64,000 bases of DNA from Henckelia pumila (Eukaryota > Streptophyta > Magnoliopsida > Lamiales > Gesneriaceae), in the NCBI RefSeq assembly GCF_033568475.1, contig NC_133123.1:139206062-139270061 (forward strand), in the 5' to 3' direction. Shown here piece by piece: positions 1 to 11,230 of this stretch (its first letter is position 1; every line of letters begins with the position of its first letter). Both the position numbers and the translations under genes were made by a program. A model generated the notes under the pieces. That model saw only the letters and a program-made list of their open reading frames with translations, searched no databases and was not told the DNA's origin.

Positions 1-946
1 CAGCAGACTGTCCCTGCGACCTCTGCTGAACGGTGGCCTGAGAGCCCGATCCTGAACCAGAACCAGAACCGCCTCCCCCAGATAGTGGACAATCCCTCCG
101 GATATGACCAGTCTCTCCACAACGGAAACAAGCTCCAGAAGCTCTACGGCACTTGTCGGATGGATGGTTCTTCCCACAGTGATCACACTTGTCCTTCTTA
201 CCATAACGGACAACACCTCCAGAACCAGAGGAAGAAGAAGATCCAGACTTCTTGAAAGTTTGGGCACGGGGACCCAAAGAACTAACAGGCCTCGACTGAG
301 GGAAAGACCTGTTCCGCCGAATGCTGTCCTCCGCCTGGTGACAACGGCTCACCAAACCCTCGTAGGACATGTCATCGCCAACCGCCACATGGTCATGGAT
401 CTCAGGGTTAAGTCCCTGAAGGAACAGATTATACTTCATCTCTGAGCTATCAGCAATCTCGGGGCAATAGGATAGCAGATCAAAGAACCTCTGCTGATAC
501 TCATCGATAGACATGGCTCCCTGTCGCAGACTCAGTAGCTCGCCTGCCTTCGACTGATGGAGTGCAGGAGGAAAATACCGCTTTTGGAAAGCTGTGCGGA
601 ACTCGGCCCAGGTGGCCACTCCTCTCGCCGCAATAAAGGGTGCAGAAGTAAACCTCCACCATCTGCGCGCACGTCCATCCAGAAGATAGCCAAGGGTCTC
701 CATCTTCTGCTCCTCGGTGCAGTGGAAAGTCTGAAAAGTCGTCTCCATGCGGTCTAACCAGTTCTCCGCATCCTCCGGAGACTCACCTCCAACTAAGGGC
801 TTAGGACCCATAGCTAAGAATCGACGCACAGTGAAACGCTCGTCGTCATGATGACGATGACGCCGTTCTCGACGAGGCTCCCGGTCGGCATCACCCCAAC
901 GCCCACCAACACTGCCATGAGAACTCCGGTCGTCATGATTTGCCAT
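1..946 (-). CDS. Ty3/gypsy family A gag, intact but cut by window edge
   Basis: This is the N-terminal part of a gypsy Gag protein, the capsid-like protein that packages element RNA. I take the ATG at 946-944 because it follows the primer-binding site by about 50 bases and matches the start of the sister copy at 57122. The frame stays open through base 1 (about 315 codons). In order there is an Arg/Asp-rich N-terminus, a retrotransposon gag core (GYLLDGRARRWW, FRTAFQKRYFPPALHQSK, GLNPEIHD) and two zinc knuckles near residues 255-290 (CDHCGKNHPSDKC and CFRCGETGHIRRDC), followed by a Gly/Ser run. The sister copy at 57122-58039 has two nonsense codons where this copy has Trp and Arg, so this copy preserves the ancestral reading. 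Whether the pol region is intact lies outside the window. Confidence 0.85.
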   Translation of the reverse strand, partial: MANHDDRSSHGSVGGRWGDADREPRRERRHRHHDDERFTVRRFLAMGPKPLVGGESPEDAENWLDRMETTFQTFHCTEEQKMETLGYLLDGRARRWWRFTSAPFIAARGVATWAEFRTAFQKRYFPPALHQSKAGELLSLRQGAMSIDEYQQRFFDLLSYCPEIADSSEMKYNLFLQGLNPEIHDHVAVGDDMSYEGLVSRCHQAEDSIRRNRSFPQSRPVSSLGPRAQTFKKSGSSSSSGSGGVVRYGKKDKCDHCGKNHPSDKCRRASGACFRCGETGHIRRDCPLSGGGGSGSGSGSGSQATVQQRSQGQSA

Positions 947-995
947 CTACAAAAATACCTCAAGATGAGACTAAATCCCAAGAATTCGTTTGCAT

Positions 996-1007
996 GCTCT
1001 GATACCA
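996..1007 (-). other. primer-binding site of gypsy A (left copy)
   Basis: Read on the minus strand this is TGGTATCAGAGC, the usual plant primer-binding site complementary to the 3' end of initiator methionine tRNA. It lies four bases inside the LTR boundary at 1012, and so fixes the element orientation as minus. Confidence 0.85.
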
Positions 1008-1734
1008 TAAATGTAGTGACCCTTACCCGGATCACCTACTAAACAGAACTTATGCATGCAATTAACTTAATAAAAACAGATATCAGAATAAACTGCGGAA
1101 ACCATAAACGTTATACAATCCCAAGTAAAGGAATCTGTAATTTATCCAAATAATATACAACCAAATCGAATAGCTGTATAAACCCAAACAACAGTAATAA
1201 AACCTAGACGAAGCTCCAGCTGGCCAACCACTGACTAGCCCCTCCTGGATCCACCCTCCTCGTCCAATCGCAAACCTGCCCCATGGAATAGGGTGTCCAG
1301 AAAATACAGAGTACGAGACGTGAGCATAAAATGCTCAGTACGAGAGTATGAGTATACATGCATGCAAAGTGAACTCCCTACAGACTCGAGGTCAAGGATC
1401 AGATAACAGAGACAGACCGGGCCCTGGTATGTAGCACGCTGTGCCGTCGCTTCAGAAGGTGGCTCCCATACCGAGTACATGTGGATACATCGGACCCAAA
1501 TCGATGAAGTCCATCCACTAACAGGATAGGGTACAACCCTACTAATAGACATCTCGAAGGAGATAAAAGCAATATGCAAATGAATGCAGCATAATATCAT
1601 GACATATAAATCATGCAGTCACATAATACATGCATACTCAGTCAGGATATCTCGAACAGTACTTTCGTACCTAACACCGTAGTTTGAACTAAGCTGGAAG
1701 AAGACAACCCCTAACTGCCTTAGGTCCAAGCCCG

Positions 1735-1890
1735 ACCCGACCCGACCCAGTCTCAAGACTGACCCGACCTGAACTTCTCCTGGTCAAGCCCCGACCTGAA
1801 CTGCACCTGGTCAAGCCCCGACCTGAACTGCTCCTTGTCAAGCCCCGACCTGAACTGCACCTGGTCAAGCCCCGAGCTACTCCTTCCCGA
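1735..1890. repeat. tandem repeat in gypsy A U3 (CCCGACCTGAACTG units)
   Basis: At least three imperfect units of about 33 bases with the core CCCGACCTGAACTG and a CTGGTCAAGC spacer. They sit in the part of the LTR that differs from the other family A copy, and are probably U3 enhancer-type repeats. Confidence 0.7.
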
Positions 1891-2179
1891 ACTCCCGAGC
1901 TACTCTTGGTCCGAGCAGAACTAAGAAGTGAGGTGAAATGGTGTAAAATGACCGAACCCTCGACTTCTATTTATAGAGGATGAGCCGGGACAGCTGTCCA
2001 CCGAGTGCGTGACACCTGGCAGGACACTAATCGTGCTTTTGCTTCAGCCACGTGTTCACTCCCGACCTACCTACCATGTGCTCTTCCCATGACCGAACAC
2101 TACCTTGGCTTTCATCATGACCGACCCGAGCCCCAAAGGAAAGACCCGAGCTCAAACCAAACTCCACACACATACATGA

Positions 2180-2362
2180 CCGAGCCCTAGCTCCCTGCCC
2201 GAGCCCTAGATCTATACCCGAGCACTAGCTCTATACCCGAGCCCTTGCTCCATGCCCGAGCCCTTGCTCTATACCCGAGCCCTTGCTGATCAACCATGAC
2301 CAACCCGAGCTGCTCATGACTGACCCGAGCTGCTCATGACCGACCCGAGCTGCTCATTCATG
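2180..2362. repeat. tandem repeats in gypsy A U3 (CCCGAGC units)
   Basis: A run of short units, each CCCGAGC followed by CTAGCTCTATA or CTTGCTCTATA, then three copies of a CCGACCCGAGCTGCTCATGA unit. Both belong to the U3 of the left gypsy A LTR. Confidence 0.65.
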
Positions 2363-2465
2363 TCATGTATTCTTTGACCTTGACTTGTGCTCTTGGTAAT
2401 AAAATATTTATTAGATTTAAACATAAATAACCATTAATCTTGTAAATTGGAACTGGGCTACTACA

Positions 2466-3568
2466 GTTCGGCACTCACTGGTGTCATGAGTGCACTCTTG
2501 ATGAAGTGCACAGTACTTCCAGAGCTTCTCCTTAGAAACAGGGGCCTGCGTGTCCACCCTTTCTTCACACATATGAACAGCCTTATCTCGGGTCCCTCGG
2601 TTCGGAGCATATCGAGACAATCGCCCCATGTGATCATGATTCTCTCTACTTCTTCCTTGTTCCCGGCCTCCCTCCCGCCGGGCCACCTTCTTTTTCTGCC
2701 TCTGAGCTTCCTCCATGTTAATGTATTTTTCAGCCCGAGCCAGCAAATCTTCGAAGGTCCGGGGTGCTTTTTTCACTAGTGATTTGAAAAATTCCCCTTC
2801 CCGAAGACCTTGAGTGAAAGCCGTGATCTTGGTCTCCTGGGCACAAGTCGGGACCTCCAAAATAATTTTGTTAAACCTTTTGATATAGGTTCGTAGAGAC
2901 TCCTCTCCTGACTGCTTTGCTTCAAAGAGGCTATAGACAGTTTTCCTATACCTCTTGCTACTGCCGAAGTGCTGCAAAAACACTTGCTTGAATTCTGCAA
3001 AGGATTGAACACTCTGGGGCTCCAAATTCTCAAACCATCTTTGGGCAGAATCCACCAAAGTGGTTAGGAAGACTTTGCATTTGATCTTATCTCCATAGCA
3101 ATGTAACATGGCTACATTTTCAAACCGAGTCAGGTGCTCCTCTGGGTCTGTGCTCCCATCATACTCCCGGATTTTTGCCGACTTGTAATTCAGTGGCAAG
3201 GGTTCCTCTATCACCTCCTGTGAAAAAGGGCAACCCGGAATTTTGATAGGGCAAGACATTTTGGAACCCTCCTCCTCCAACTTCTGTACCTTCCTCCTGA
3301 GTTCATGCAACTCATCCACCATGGACGGTTGTATTGAGTGCATCCAAGAGCTTTCTTCTTCTTCTCCTTCTCGAACCTGGGCAGTAAGGTTTGGATTACC
3401 CTGATTCCCTTCTTCCTCCACTGTTATGTCCTTTGATTGTGGCTGCTTTGCAGCTATCAACGACTTCCGTACCACATCTTGGACATATGATTCGAACTGC
3501 TCCATGAGAATGGTAATATTCCGTCCTGGCTGGTGGTCTCCAGGTGATGTTTGATCATGAGAAGCCAT
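2466..3568 (-). pseudogene. gypsy family B gag, truncated by gypsy A insertion
   Basis: The ORF starts at an ATG at 3568-3566, about 30 bases downstream of the family B primer-binding site. It encodes a Gag with an acidic, coiled-coil-like N-terminus (around residues 75-100), a gag core (YDGSTDPEEHLTRFENVA, KVFLTTLVDSAQRWFENL, LRTYIKRFNKI) and the start of a CxxH...HxxxC zinc motif (CALHQECTHDTSEC). The core resembles Tat/Ogre/Retand-type Gag; the lineage is an inference. At 2465 the sequence switches to the family A LTR, and the frame runs only 16 more codons to a stop at 2417. Protease, RT and integrase should lie beyond the family A insertion, outside the window. Confidence 0.8.
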
Positions 3569-3596
3569 ATCTACGTCTATAGAACAAGCTTTTCCA

Positions 3597-3609
3597 CAGA
3601 CGGCGCCAA
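3597..3609 (-). other. primer-binding site of gypsy B
   Basis: On the minus strand this reads TTGGCGCCGTCTG, the TGGCGCC-type primer-binding site common in Tat/Athila-group gypsy elements. It directly abuts the LTR end at 3610 and differs from the initiator-Met type used by every other LTR element in the window. Confidence 0.7.
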
Positions 3610-4181
3610 TGATGATGGTTTGTAAAACCAGGGCCCGGGCTATCAGGGTAGTGATGTGGGCCTGACGAGGTGACCGGGCTAATGGAGGTAATATATGAGC
3701 TGTCCTTCCTTAATCAAGATGATCTGCACACCAAGGAAGGGAATAAAAAGCACGTTAGTGGGGCGCCGGAGGAGTTTCCGACGGGGCCACTCCGATACTT
3801 AAGTTAGACTTAGAAATAGAGTGGGCTTTTTAGAGAAATGAGTATAGTGCTTTGGAAGTTTAGGTGAACATACCTCTACAAATATCTGTGAGCAGGTATT
3901 TATAGGCCTTGGAGTGAGAGTGTCACTCTGCAATTCCAGGGTAGTGGCCACGATCTGGATCGTGGGTGCGGTAGTTTCCCACGTTTGCCTGTCACGTACA
4001 ATGAACCCGGAAAGCTCGGGTTTATGATAATCGTGGGGATCATGCCCCTAAAACACGGGCCTTATCTAAGTCCTGCAGACCTGGTTTCCCGGGCTCCTGA
4101 GGCTCATGGCCTACCTCAATATGGCTCTGCCACTCCGGGGCATTCGTGGCCCTGCCCCCTGGCTTAAGCCAGATGCATACA
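3610..4181 (-). mobile_element. 5' LTR of gypsy B, about 570 bp
   Basis: This is the segment between the family B primer-binding site and the AT-rich upstream region. On the minus strand it would start TGTATGCATCTGGC (around 4181) and end ACCATCATCA at 3610. It contains a TATTTATAG stretch (about 3897-3905), a plausible promoter TATA region. The outer boundary is the best TG end I can see, but it is not confirmed by a TSD because the other end of the element is outside the window. Confidence 0.6.
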
Positions 4182-4237
4182 TCATTTATTATTCAAATCA
4201 TAATGGTTACATCATTTATTATTCAAATCATAATGGT
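4178..4237. repeat. 30-bp direct tandem duplication
   Basis: Two perfect adjacent copies of a 30-base unit starting TACATCATTTATTATTC. The duplication lies exactly at the outer edge of the gypsy B LTR, so it may reflect local slippage or insertion-site repair. Confidence 0.85.
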
Positions 4238-6930
4238 AGAAGAGAATATACTAACATCGTTGTGTAAGTATATTCTCTGGAGGGAAGGATATTTGGGATT
4301 TGCTATTTTCCTTTCAATCGTTTTCTGTATATATTTGTTAAATATAATATAATAATCAGAGCAAAAAGCCTTGCGTAATAACTTATAAGATAGAAATCCA
4401 GTCCATCTCTAGAAAGCTGTAGCCCAGTCCAAAAAATATGCGCTTTTGGAAATTAATTAATAAATAATTTGGTTAACTCTAAATGAAAATTAGAATTATA
4501 ATCAATGTAATTTGCACACAAAAATATGCGCTTTTGGAAATTTTATGTTGATGAATTGAGATGTGAGAAAATTATTTGCTATAGATATATACTCATATGC
4601 TAATTAATATTGTGCTTTGGGGAAATTTATACTGATGTTGATACGAATTATCAATTTATCATAATGGTTACGGTTGACAATAACTTTTTATGCAGGATAT
4701 AGTTTGAATTTTCAAACTTAAAAACACATGTTTTATGAAGGATATACATTAACATAAATATGTCACTAGTTTTGTTTTATTTTTTTAATTATTAATTCAT
4801 ATTGAAATATGAAGATCTTATTTCTAAGAAAATCAAATTATTCACAATCCAAAATATAAGCTACTTGTAATCTAATATTTTGGACTCAAATCTTGGTCGT
4901 TTTGCTAGTCTAAAGAATGATATCTTCATAGAAAATAAATAATTCAATATTTTTTTTATATATGAGAGATACTGCTTATATTAAACCATTATAATCTGTA
5001 CCAAACTCAAATTTATATCTACAACTCATAAAAAAAAATTATAACTATCAACTAATCAATATTAAATTTTTTTGAGAATCGGGCTTTTCAATGGGCTGAC
5101 AAGTAGACAAGAGATTCAAGACCTGATTTGGGCTTTGTTTGGTTTTAATGGGCTAAAATGAAAGCCTGATCCAAGAAAGCCCCTTCATTTTTTTTCACCA
5201 CTTGGCCCAGTAATTCAGAAAATGAGTAACGTGGAAATAACAAATATTTTTCACGTGCAGCCACTTTTCGTTGAAATTCAAAAATCATAATAATAAATAC
5301 AAAAAACGCTTGGGAAATAGAAAAACAAAACTGAATTCATTTTTTTTATGGGAACTTGTCATATTATTATTGACTGAAAACTTATGTTATAAGTTAAACC
5401 AATCAAGAAAGAAAATCATCGTTCATCCAAACAAAAGTTGAGGGCGATAAAACATCAAAATTGACTTTCTATACTTCTTAGTTATGTATTAAAAATACAT
5501 GAAGCTGTGTTTTCTTTTTTTCTTTTTTTTCTTTTTTTGAATGAGAAGCTGTGTTTTCCTAAAGATGAGGAAAGAACCTCAATCGGATAATATTATAATG
5601 TGATCTAAAATAACCAGAAAGACAAATTAAATACGAGACAGATATGTTACAGTTTTCTAATTTATGACCAATAATGAAAATTATTATTATTAAATAGTAA
5701 AAATATGGAGTTTTATCACAATTTCATTCCATATGTAATTTGTAAAGCTGTCAATGGAGCAGCAATGACCATGTCAAAAAGCCATTTCAAATATATATGA
5801 ATAAATTTCTACTAATTAATCATTATATATATCTTATGCTCAAATAAATAAATAAAAATATAAAATATAAAAAAATTCTTAAAAAAAAAAAAAAACATCT
5901 AATATATTTTATATTAATCTATCTGCCTAGAACGATTTCTCCGTGCAACATGGAATGGTTCCACTTTTCAAAACTTCAAACTATGGAATGCCGCTGAAAT
6001 CTGTCAAGCTCCTTAAACAATTTTAATTGAATATTAATTAATATAATGATACCAATTAATTGACTGTTTAACATAAGCAGACAAATGTGGGATTGCGTGC
6101 TTATTGAAATATTCGTTTTTTAAAGGATAATTATGGACTGGCTACAGTTTTGTTATGGCGTATGTTGACTGGCCAGATCATATTATTAGATAAATCAATA
6201 ATTAATATCAACCTATTTGAAAATAATTTTATTTTCGTTTTCAGCGATAGATGCATGCTACTCAACACATCATGGTGTAGATCGAACAAGGTTTTGAGCT
6301 CATCTAAGCCACGTTGATTATTTCATAATCATGCACCATATGTACAAAATGCATTCACATGAGACGATATTGCAGTCGATTTTGTAAAACAGATATCTTA
6401 TCTAACTCAATCTATTAAAAAATATTGTTTTCTCGTGTCAAAATTATTGTATTTTAATTATGTATTCAGCCGACCATTTTTACGAATGTAAATTCATTAG
6501 ACGGTCTCACACAAAACTACTCCATCCACTTTTTCTTTGCTTATAACATGAAACGATTAATTGTAACATAAAGATAACATAACAATTTTCAACTCTGATT
6601 ATTGTAAAATTTGAGTTAAACACGAAATAAGTCGACCAATCGAGGATATGTATAAAATATTCATTCAACACAAAACACTCGTAAAACCATCTCACAAATC
6701 AATTTTATAAAACATATCTTTAATCCAATTTGACTCATTAAAAATTAGATTTATCATTAAATTATGGACAGATTCCATATATTTCACAAGTAAACTCAAG
6801 TTTACGACAGTTTGAAACTAATATTTTTTAGGTAGAGAGAAGGCCTCCTCAAGCGCCTCATTGTTCCACTACGCCGACATAATAATAATAATAATAATTA
6901 AAAAAAGAAAAAACGAAATCGTGTTCGCAG
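4238..6930. other. AT-rich intergenic stretch, no gene seen
   Basis: No coding region is supported here. Minor structures are a 12-base inverted repeat (AGAGAATATACT at about 4243, its complement at about 4267), a direct repeat of AAATATGCGCTTTTGG at about 4435 and 4523, poly-T/poly-A runs and an ATA microsatellite at about 6880-6898. It presumably holds distal 5' sequence of OPCL1. Confidence 0.6.
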
Positions 6931-6938
6931 ACAATTAA

Positions 6939-6944
6939 CACGTG
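6939..6944. promoter_or_regulatory. G-box CACGTG upstream of OPCL1
   Basis: A perfect CACGTG lies 180 bases before the OPCL1 start codon. In jasmonate genes such boxes are typical MYC2-type bHLH sites. A W-box complement (AGTCAA) lies at about 7087. A chance match is possible in a single short motif. Confidence 0.45.
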
Positions 6945-7047
6945 CACTATTTGGTCGGTGAGTAAAAAGCAGACAAGTAAACGACAAACACAGTAAAATT
7001 TATTATTTATTCCCAGGCCATGCTAATAATTATGCTAACAATAATAA

Positions 7048-7060
7048 TTTATAATAAATA
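7048..7060 (+). promoter_or_regulatory. possible TATA element of OPCL1
   Basis: TTTATAATAAATA lies about 65-75 bases upstream of the start codon, in the right place for a short-leader plant promoter. The surroundings are AT-rich, so the assignment is weak. Confidence 0.3.
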
Positions 7061-7123
7061 TCCGTATCCGAACCACTTTAACAACAGTCAACACTTTTGA
7101 GTCCCCTTCTTCTCCGTTCATCA

Positions 7124-10100
7124 ATGGCGGCATTCACCACCGATCCACGCAGCGGATTCTGCAAAGAAAACTCCATCTTCTACAGCAAGCGCAAACCAAT
7201 CCCTCTCCCGGAAAATCAATCCCTAGACGTCACCACCTTCATATCTTCCAGCGCCCACGGCGGCAAGATCGCCTTCATTGAAGCTGCCACCGGCCGCCAG
7301 CTCACCTTCGCTGACGTATGGAGAGCCGTCGAATCCGTGGCCGCCTCCCTTTCCCAAGACTACGCTATCCGCAAGGGTCACGTCGTCCTCTTACTCACTC
7401 CCAATTCCGTTTATTTCCCCATCGTTTGCCTCGCCGTCATGTCCCTCGGAGCCGTTATCACCACCGCCAATCCGCTCAATACCTCCGGCGAAATCTCCAA
7501 GCAGATCGCCGATTCCAATCCCGTGCTCGCTTTCACTATCCCACAGCTCCTCCCTAAAATCGCGGGTTCGAATCTCCCCGTGGTACTCCTTGGATCGGAT
7601 GTAACCGCTTCTCGGAACAATCCAGATTCAGGAAATTTGAGAATCGTTGCGTCCATTGAAGAAATGATGAGAAGAGAACCGAGTCCAACCCGGGTCAAGG
7701 AACGAGTCAACCAAGACGATACGGCGACTCTCCTATACTCCTCCGGAACGACCGGAGCGAGCAAAGGCGTCGTTTCGTCTCACAGAAACCTGATCTCTAT
7801 GGTCCAAACCGTCGTGAACCGGTTCAGACTCGACGAAGAAAATTCGACCTTCATCTGCACCGTACCAATGTTTCACATCTACGGCTTAGTCGCTTTCGCC
7901 ACCGGTATCTTAGCTTCCGGTTCCACCGTAGTAATTCTGTCCAAATTCGAGCTGGATGAAATGCTGGCGGCGATCCAGAAATACTCCGCCACTCACTTAC
8001 CCCTCGTGCCGCCGATTTTGGTGGCACTAGTGAACAATCATGAAACGATAAGGAAGAAATACGATTTGAGCAGCTTGCATTCGGTGCTTTCCGGCGGCGC
8101 GCCGCTGAGTAAGGAGGTGATAGAGGGATTTGTGGAGAAGTATCCGAGGGTGACGATTTTACAAGGATATGGACTCACCGAATCGACTGGGATCGGCGCG
8201 TCGACCGACTCGCTGGAGGAGAGCCGGAGATACGGTACGGCGGGGATGCTCTCCCCGAGGATGGAGGCGAAGATTGTGGATCCGGAGAGTGGGGCGGCGC
8301 TGCCGGTGAATCGGACGGGGGAGCTTTGGCTGAGGGGTCCCTGCATTATGAAAGGTGCAGCGAGTATTATTTTATTTTATTTGCCTCGTCTTATTCTATT
8401 CTCAGTGGAGTCTGACTAAGATTTCCCACCTTCAATTTTGGCTGTTTTTTTTCTGTTTTTTGCTCTGTTCTCTACGTTTTGTCGGAGACAATTCCGAACA
8501 AAATTTACAACACTTCACACTGTGTTTGGAACCATGGATTTACATGGATTTGGTGAGATTTGAAATTAAAAATATCGTTTTAATGTTTGGCGAAACGAGA
8601 TTTCAAAAATATTTGATGGGATTTTATTTAACTAAATGAAATCCTTATAAAAATGATTGGATTTCATGGGATTTCATGGGATTTGGGTTCATAAAAATAA
8701 TTAAATTATTTTTAATAATAAATGTATATACGTTAGTTATAAATTTTAAGTTTTCTTCAATTTTTTTTTTACAAAATATCATTTATATAAAATTTATACT
8801 ATCAAATTCCAAAATATATTTTAATTTTCTGCCAAACATCAAAATGGAATTCCAATTCCATTTATTTAAAATCCAATTCCAATTTCAAATCCAAATCCAA
8901 TTCCAATTTCCATTTTTTAGGGATCCAAATACATTAGTGTTTATAATTACTTAATTTAGAGGTTGCAAATACTATTTTAAAATATTTTTTTATTACACAG
9001 TGAGTTCCAACAAATATTATTCATTTTCAAAAAAAAAAACAAATATTATTCAATTTCTAAATTCAATTTTCTAATCTATATTTTCTCAAACGATACTCAC
9101 ACATAGTTTAACGAGTGCGATTGTGTTAACAATGAGGGATTACCGTACGGATTGTAAAATCTACAAAATTTCGTTGTAATAAAATATAAATTGAGAATTC
9201 AACTTTGACTAAATGACATGCTTCAAACCTATATGCCTAGATTAGTCGAAGTGACCAATTAGGTTCTGCTGCTCATTCGACAATAATAATCGGGGAGATG
9301 ACGATGAATTTTATTACCAATCTAAAGGATTCTATTTATTCTAAAAAAACAAACGGAAATTTAAAGTTTGAAGATTTTTATTGTGGAGTAGAGTGTTGTT
9401 GTGTACTGTTGGCTTCGCCTGATGTTCATATGAAAATCATGTGCCTAAAATAACCTATAAGTTTTTTTTGACGCAGGATATTTTAGCAACGAAGAGGCGA
9501 CGGCATCTACTCTAGATTCAGATGGATGGTTGAGAACCGGAGACCTTTGCTACATCGACGAGGATGGATTTGTTTTCGTGGTAGACCGGTTGAAGGAGCT
9601 TATCAAGTACAAGGGTTATCAGGTGAATTTATGATTTTTTTGGTCATGTAAATTAATCAAACCGATGCCAAGGGTGAAATGATGCTCTAAAATCAAAAAT
9701 GTTTTGTATATATAGGTTCCTCCTGCAGAATTGGAGGCTTTGTTACTGACTCACCCTGAAATTGCTGATGCTGCTGTTATTCCGTAAGCCTAAAAATGCA
9801 TAATATTGTTTCATGAAATGCAAGTTTGCAAAGATATATATTACTTTTCGAAAAATGTTATATGCAGAAATAGAGTTACAAATTGGGTTACAAAGTACAT
9901 TTGAAATTACAAAATTATTAAGATAATTTTGTAATTTTAAATGTACTTTGTAACCCCAACTTATAATCTCATTTGTACATGTAGCATGATCCTTGATTTT
10001 CTTACATTTTCAATATTCAATCTCGTGGAATTATTCTAGGTTCCCAGATAAGGATGTCGGACAATTTCCCATGGCATACGTGGTACGTAAAACTGGAAGC

Positions 10101-10379
10101 ACTATAACACAGAGTGGAATCATGGATTTCATTGCCAAACAGGTGAACTTATGATTTATTTATCAGATTATATATCAACTTTGCCTAAACCCCCACATTG
10201 ATCAGCAACTTATATTGCAATATTTCAAGGCCTCTTAGTCTATATATATGCATATATGCCTGCAGGTGGCTCCATACAAGAGAATTCGTCGGGTGGCGTT
10301 TGCTACTTCGATTCCGAAAAATCAATCCGGCAAGATACTTAGAAAGGATCTTATAAAGCTTGCTGTTTCTAAGCTGTGA
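7124..10379 (+). CDS. OPCL1: peroxisomal OPC-8:0 CoA ligase-like (4CL-like acyl-CoA synthetase), five exons
   Basis: ATP-dependent acyl-CoA synthetase. OPCL1 activates OPC-8:0 and related jasmonate precursors to CoA esters in peroxisomes before beta-oxidation. Exons by frame and GT/AG: 7124-8354, 9477-9622, 9716-9783, 10040-10142, 10266-10379, giving exactly 554 codons with stop (553 aa), normal for the family. I chose the ATG at 7124; an upstream in-frame TTG is not credible. Visible motifs: AMP-binding P-loop [11 protein letters not shown] (about residue 210), [15 protein letters not shown] (about 355), [38 protein letters not shown] and [13 protein letters not shown] with the C-terminal catalytic lysine. 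The protein ends SKL, a canonical PTS1 signal. The N-terminal block ([21 protein letters not shown]) is OPCL1-like rather than true 4CL-like. No stops or frame breaks are seen. A MITE-like insert lies in intron 1, and a Copia element begins 194 bases downstream on the opposite strand. The exact in vivo substrate is inferred from the family. Confidence 0.93.
8517..8940. mobile_element. putative MITE in OPCL1 intron 1
   Basis: The segment begins ACACTGTGTTTGGAACC and ends with the imperfect inverted counterpart GGATCCAAATACATTAGTGT. Between them lie subterminal repeats of GGATTTCAT and of ATCCAATTCC in opposite senses, so the whole can fold back. There is no coding capacity. It resembles short non-autonomous DNA transposons with a GTTTGG-type end. 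No clean TSD could be assigned. It accounts for over a third of the 1.1-kb intron 1. Confidence 0.5.
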
Positions 10380-10475
10380 GCCTCTTAATATATCTTTGCC
10401 TAATATATATAAAGGATACCATTTGTGTGAAATTGGAGTACTTAATTCATTAAAGAATATAATTGAAATGTAACG

Positions 10476-10518
<43 letters not shown>

Positions 10519-10567
10519 TGTGGGTAAGCTTTTGAGTATTACAATTATCATGCTATACACATAATTG
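10380..10567 (+). other. 3' flank of OPCL1 with TA microsatellite
   Basis: Short AT-rich flank, presumably the OPCL1 3' untranslated region. A pure TA dinucleotide run occupies about 10474-10515. No clear poly(A) signal can be singled out. The Copia TSD follows directly. Confidence 0.6.
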
Positions 10568-10572
10568 GAAAG

Positions 10573-11159
10573 TGTTGAATCTCACAGCAGAAACAAGAAC
10601 AGAGAAATAACCAAACTCACAAATATAACAGCATAACAAGAAACAAGCTATCAACTCAGAAAATCAACACAAACACAGGGAATTACTTGGTTCGGATTAT
10701 AACAAATCCTACATCCAAGGTTCTGGGTTTTCACCCAAATGAATTCACTAATACTCAATCAAAGATCTCGTCCTTTACAACCCCAAATCACATGAATCAA
10801 GAGCTACACCAGAAACTCAATTGATATACACAAGAACAAGAAGAATACAGGGATAATCGATGTTCCAGCTCCTTCAAGATGCTCCTCGACTTTCTATCTC
10901 CAAAATCAGGAGATTTCCCTTATCTGTTCTTCGAATAAATGATTAGGCGGAAAAAAGATGATCCTCTCTCGTGGCTAGCTCTCTCTGATTGTTTTTAATC
11001 TTCCTTGTTGCAGTTCGTACCCTTAATTCTGTTTTGAGCTAAGTTAACGATATCAACTAACTGAGAGTTAATCCAAGCCATTGGATCAAGACTTAACTCC
11101 AAGACCAATCTTGACCCTCCATTGCAACTAATTGCAAAGTCAATCATAAAGTCTTCACA
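10573..11159 (-). repeat. 3' LTR of Copia element 1
   Basis: 587 bases, TGTTGAATC to TCTTCACA on the plus strand, nearly identical to 15403-15989. Differences seen: A/G in the ATCAACAC segment, and A/C plus C/A around the GATGATC segment. The inner flank carries the purine tract at about 11161-11175. Confidence 0.95.
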
Positions 11160-11230
11160 AATCTCCACCTTTGACTGAATTTGTTGAATCAAGTGAATCC
11201 ATCTGAGTTCCTCTTAAAGTAAAGCTTTGA

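Larger units (their letters stand above)
1012..2465 (-). mobile_element. 5' LTR of gypsy A (left copy), about 1.45 kb
   Basis: The LTR begins on the minus strand with TGTAGTAGCCC at 2465 and ends GGGTCACTACA at 1012. The inner part, 1012 to about 1671, is clearly homologous to the inner part of the LTR at 56388-57045. The outer part (U3, about 1672-2465) is not homologous by eye to the U3 of that copy apart from the terminal 11 bases. U3 here carries CCCGAGC- and CCCGACC-rich tandem repeats. The LTR lies inside the gag of another gypsy element (2466-3568), so it is a nested insertion. The TSD partner is off the window. Confidence 0.8.

Noticed and set aside
996..1007. tRNA-Met gene fragments at the many TGGTATCAGAGC sites
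   Set aside because: Only the 12-base primer-binding match is present, always next to an LTR end; no cloverleaf can be drawn.
7097..7123. Upstream TTG start for OPCL1
   Set aside because: TTG initiation is not expected in a plant gene, and the ATG at 7124 gives the normal family N-terminus.
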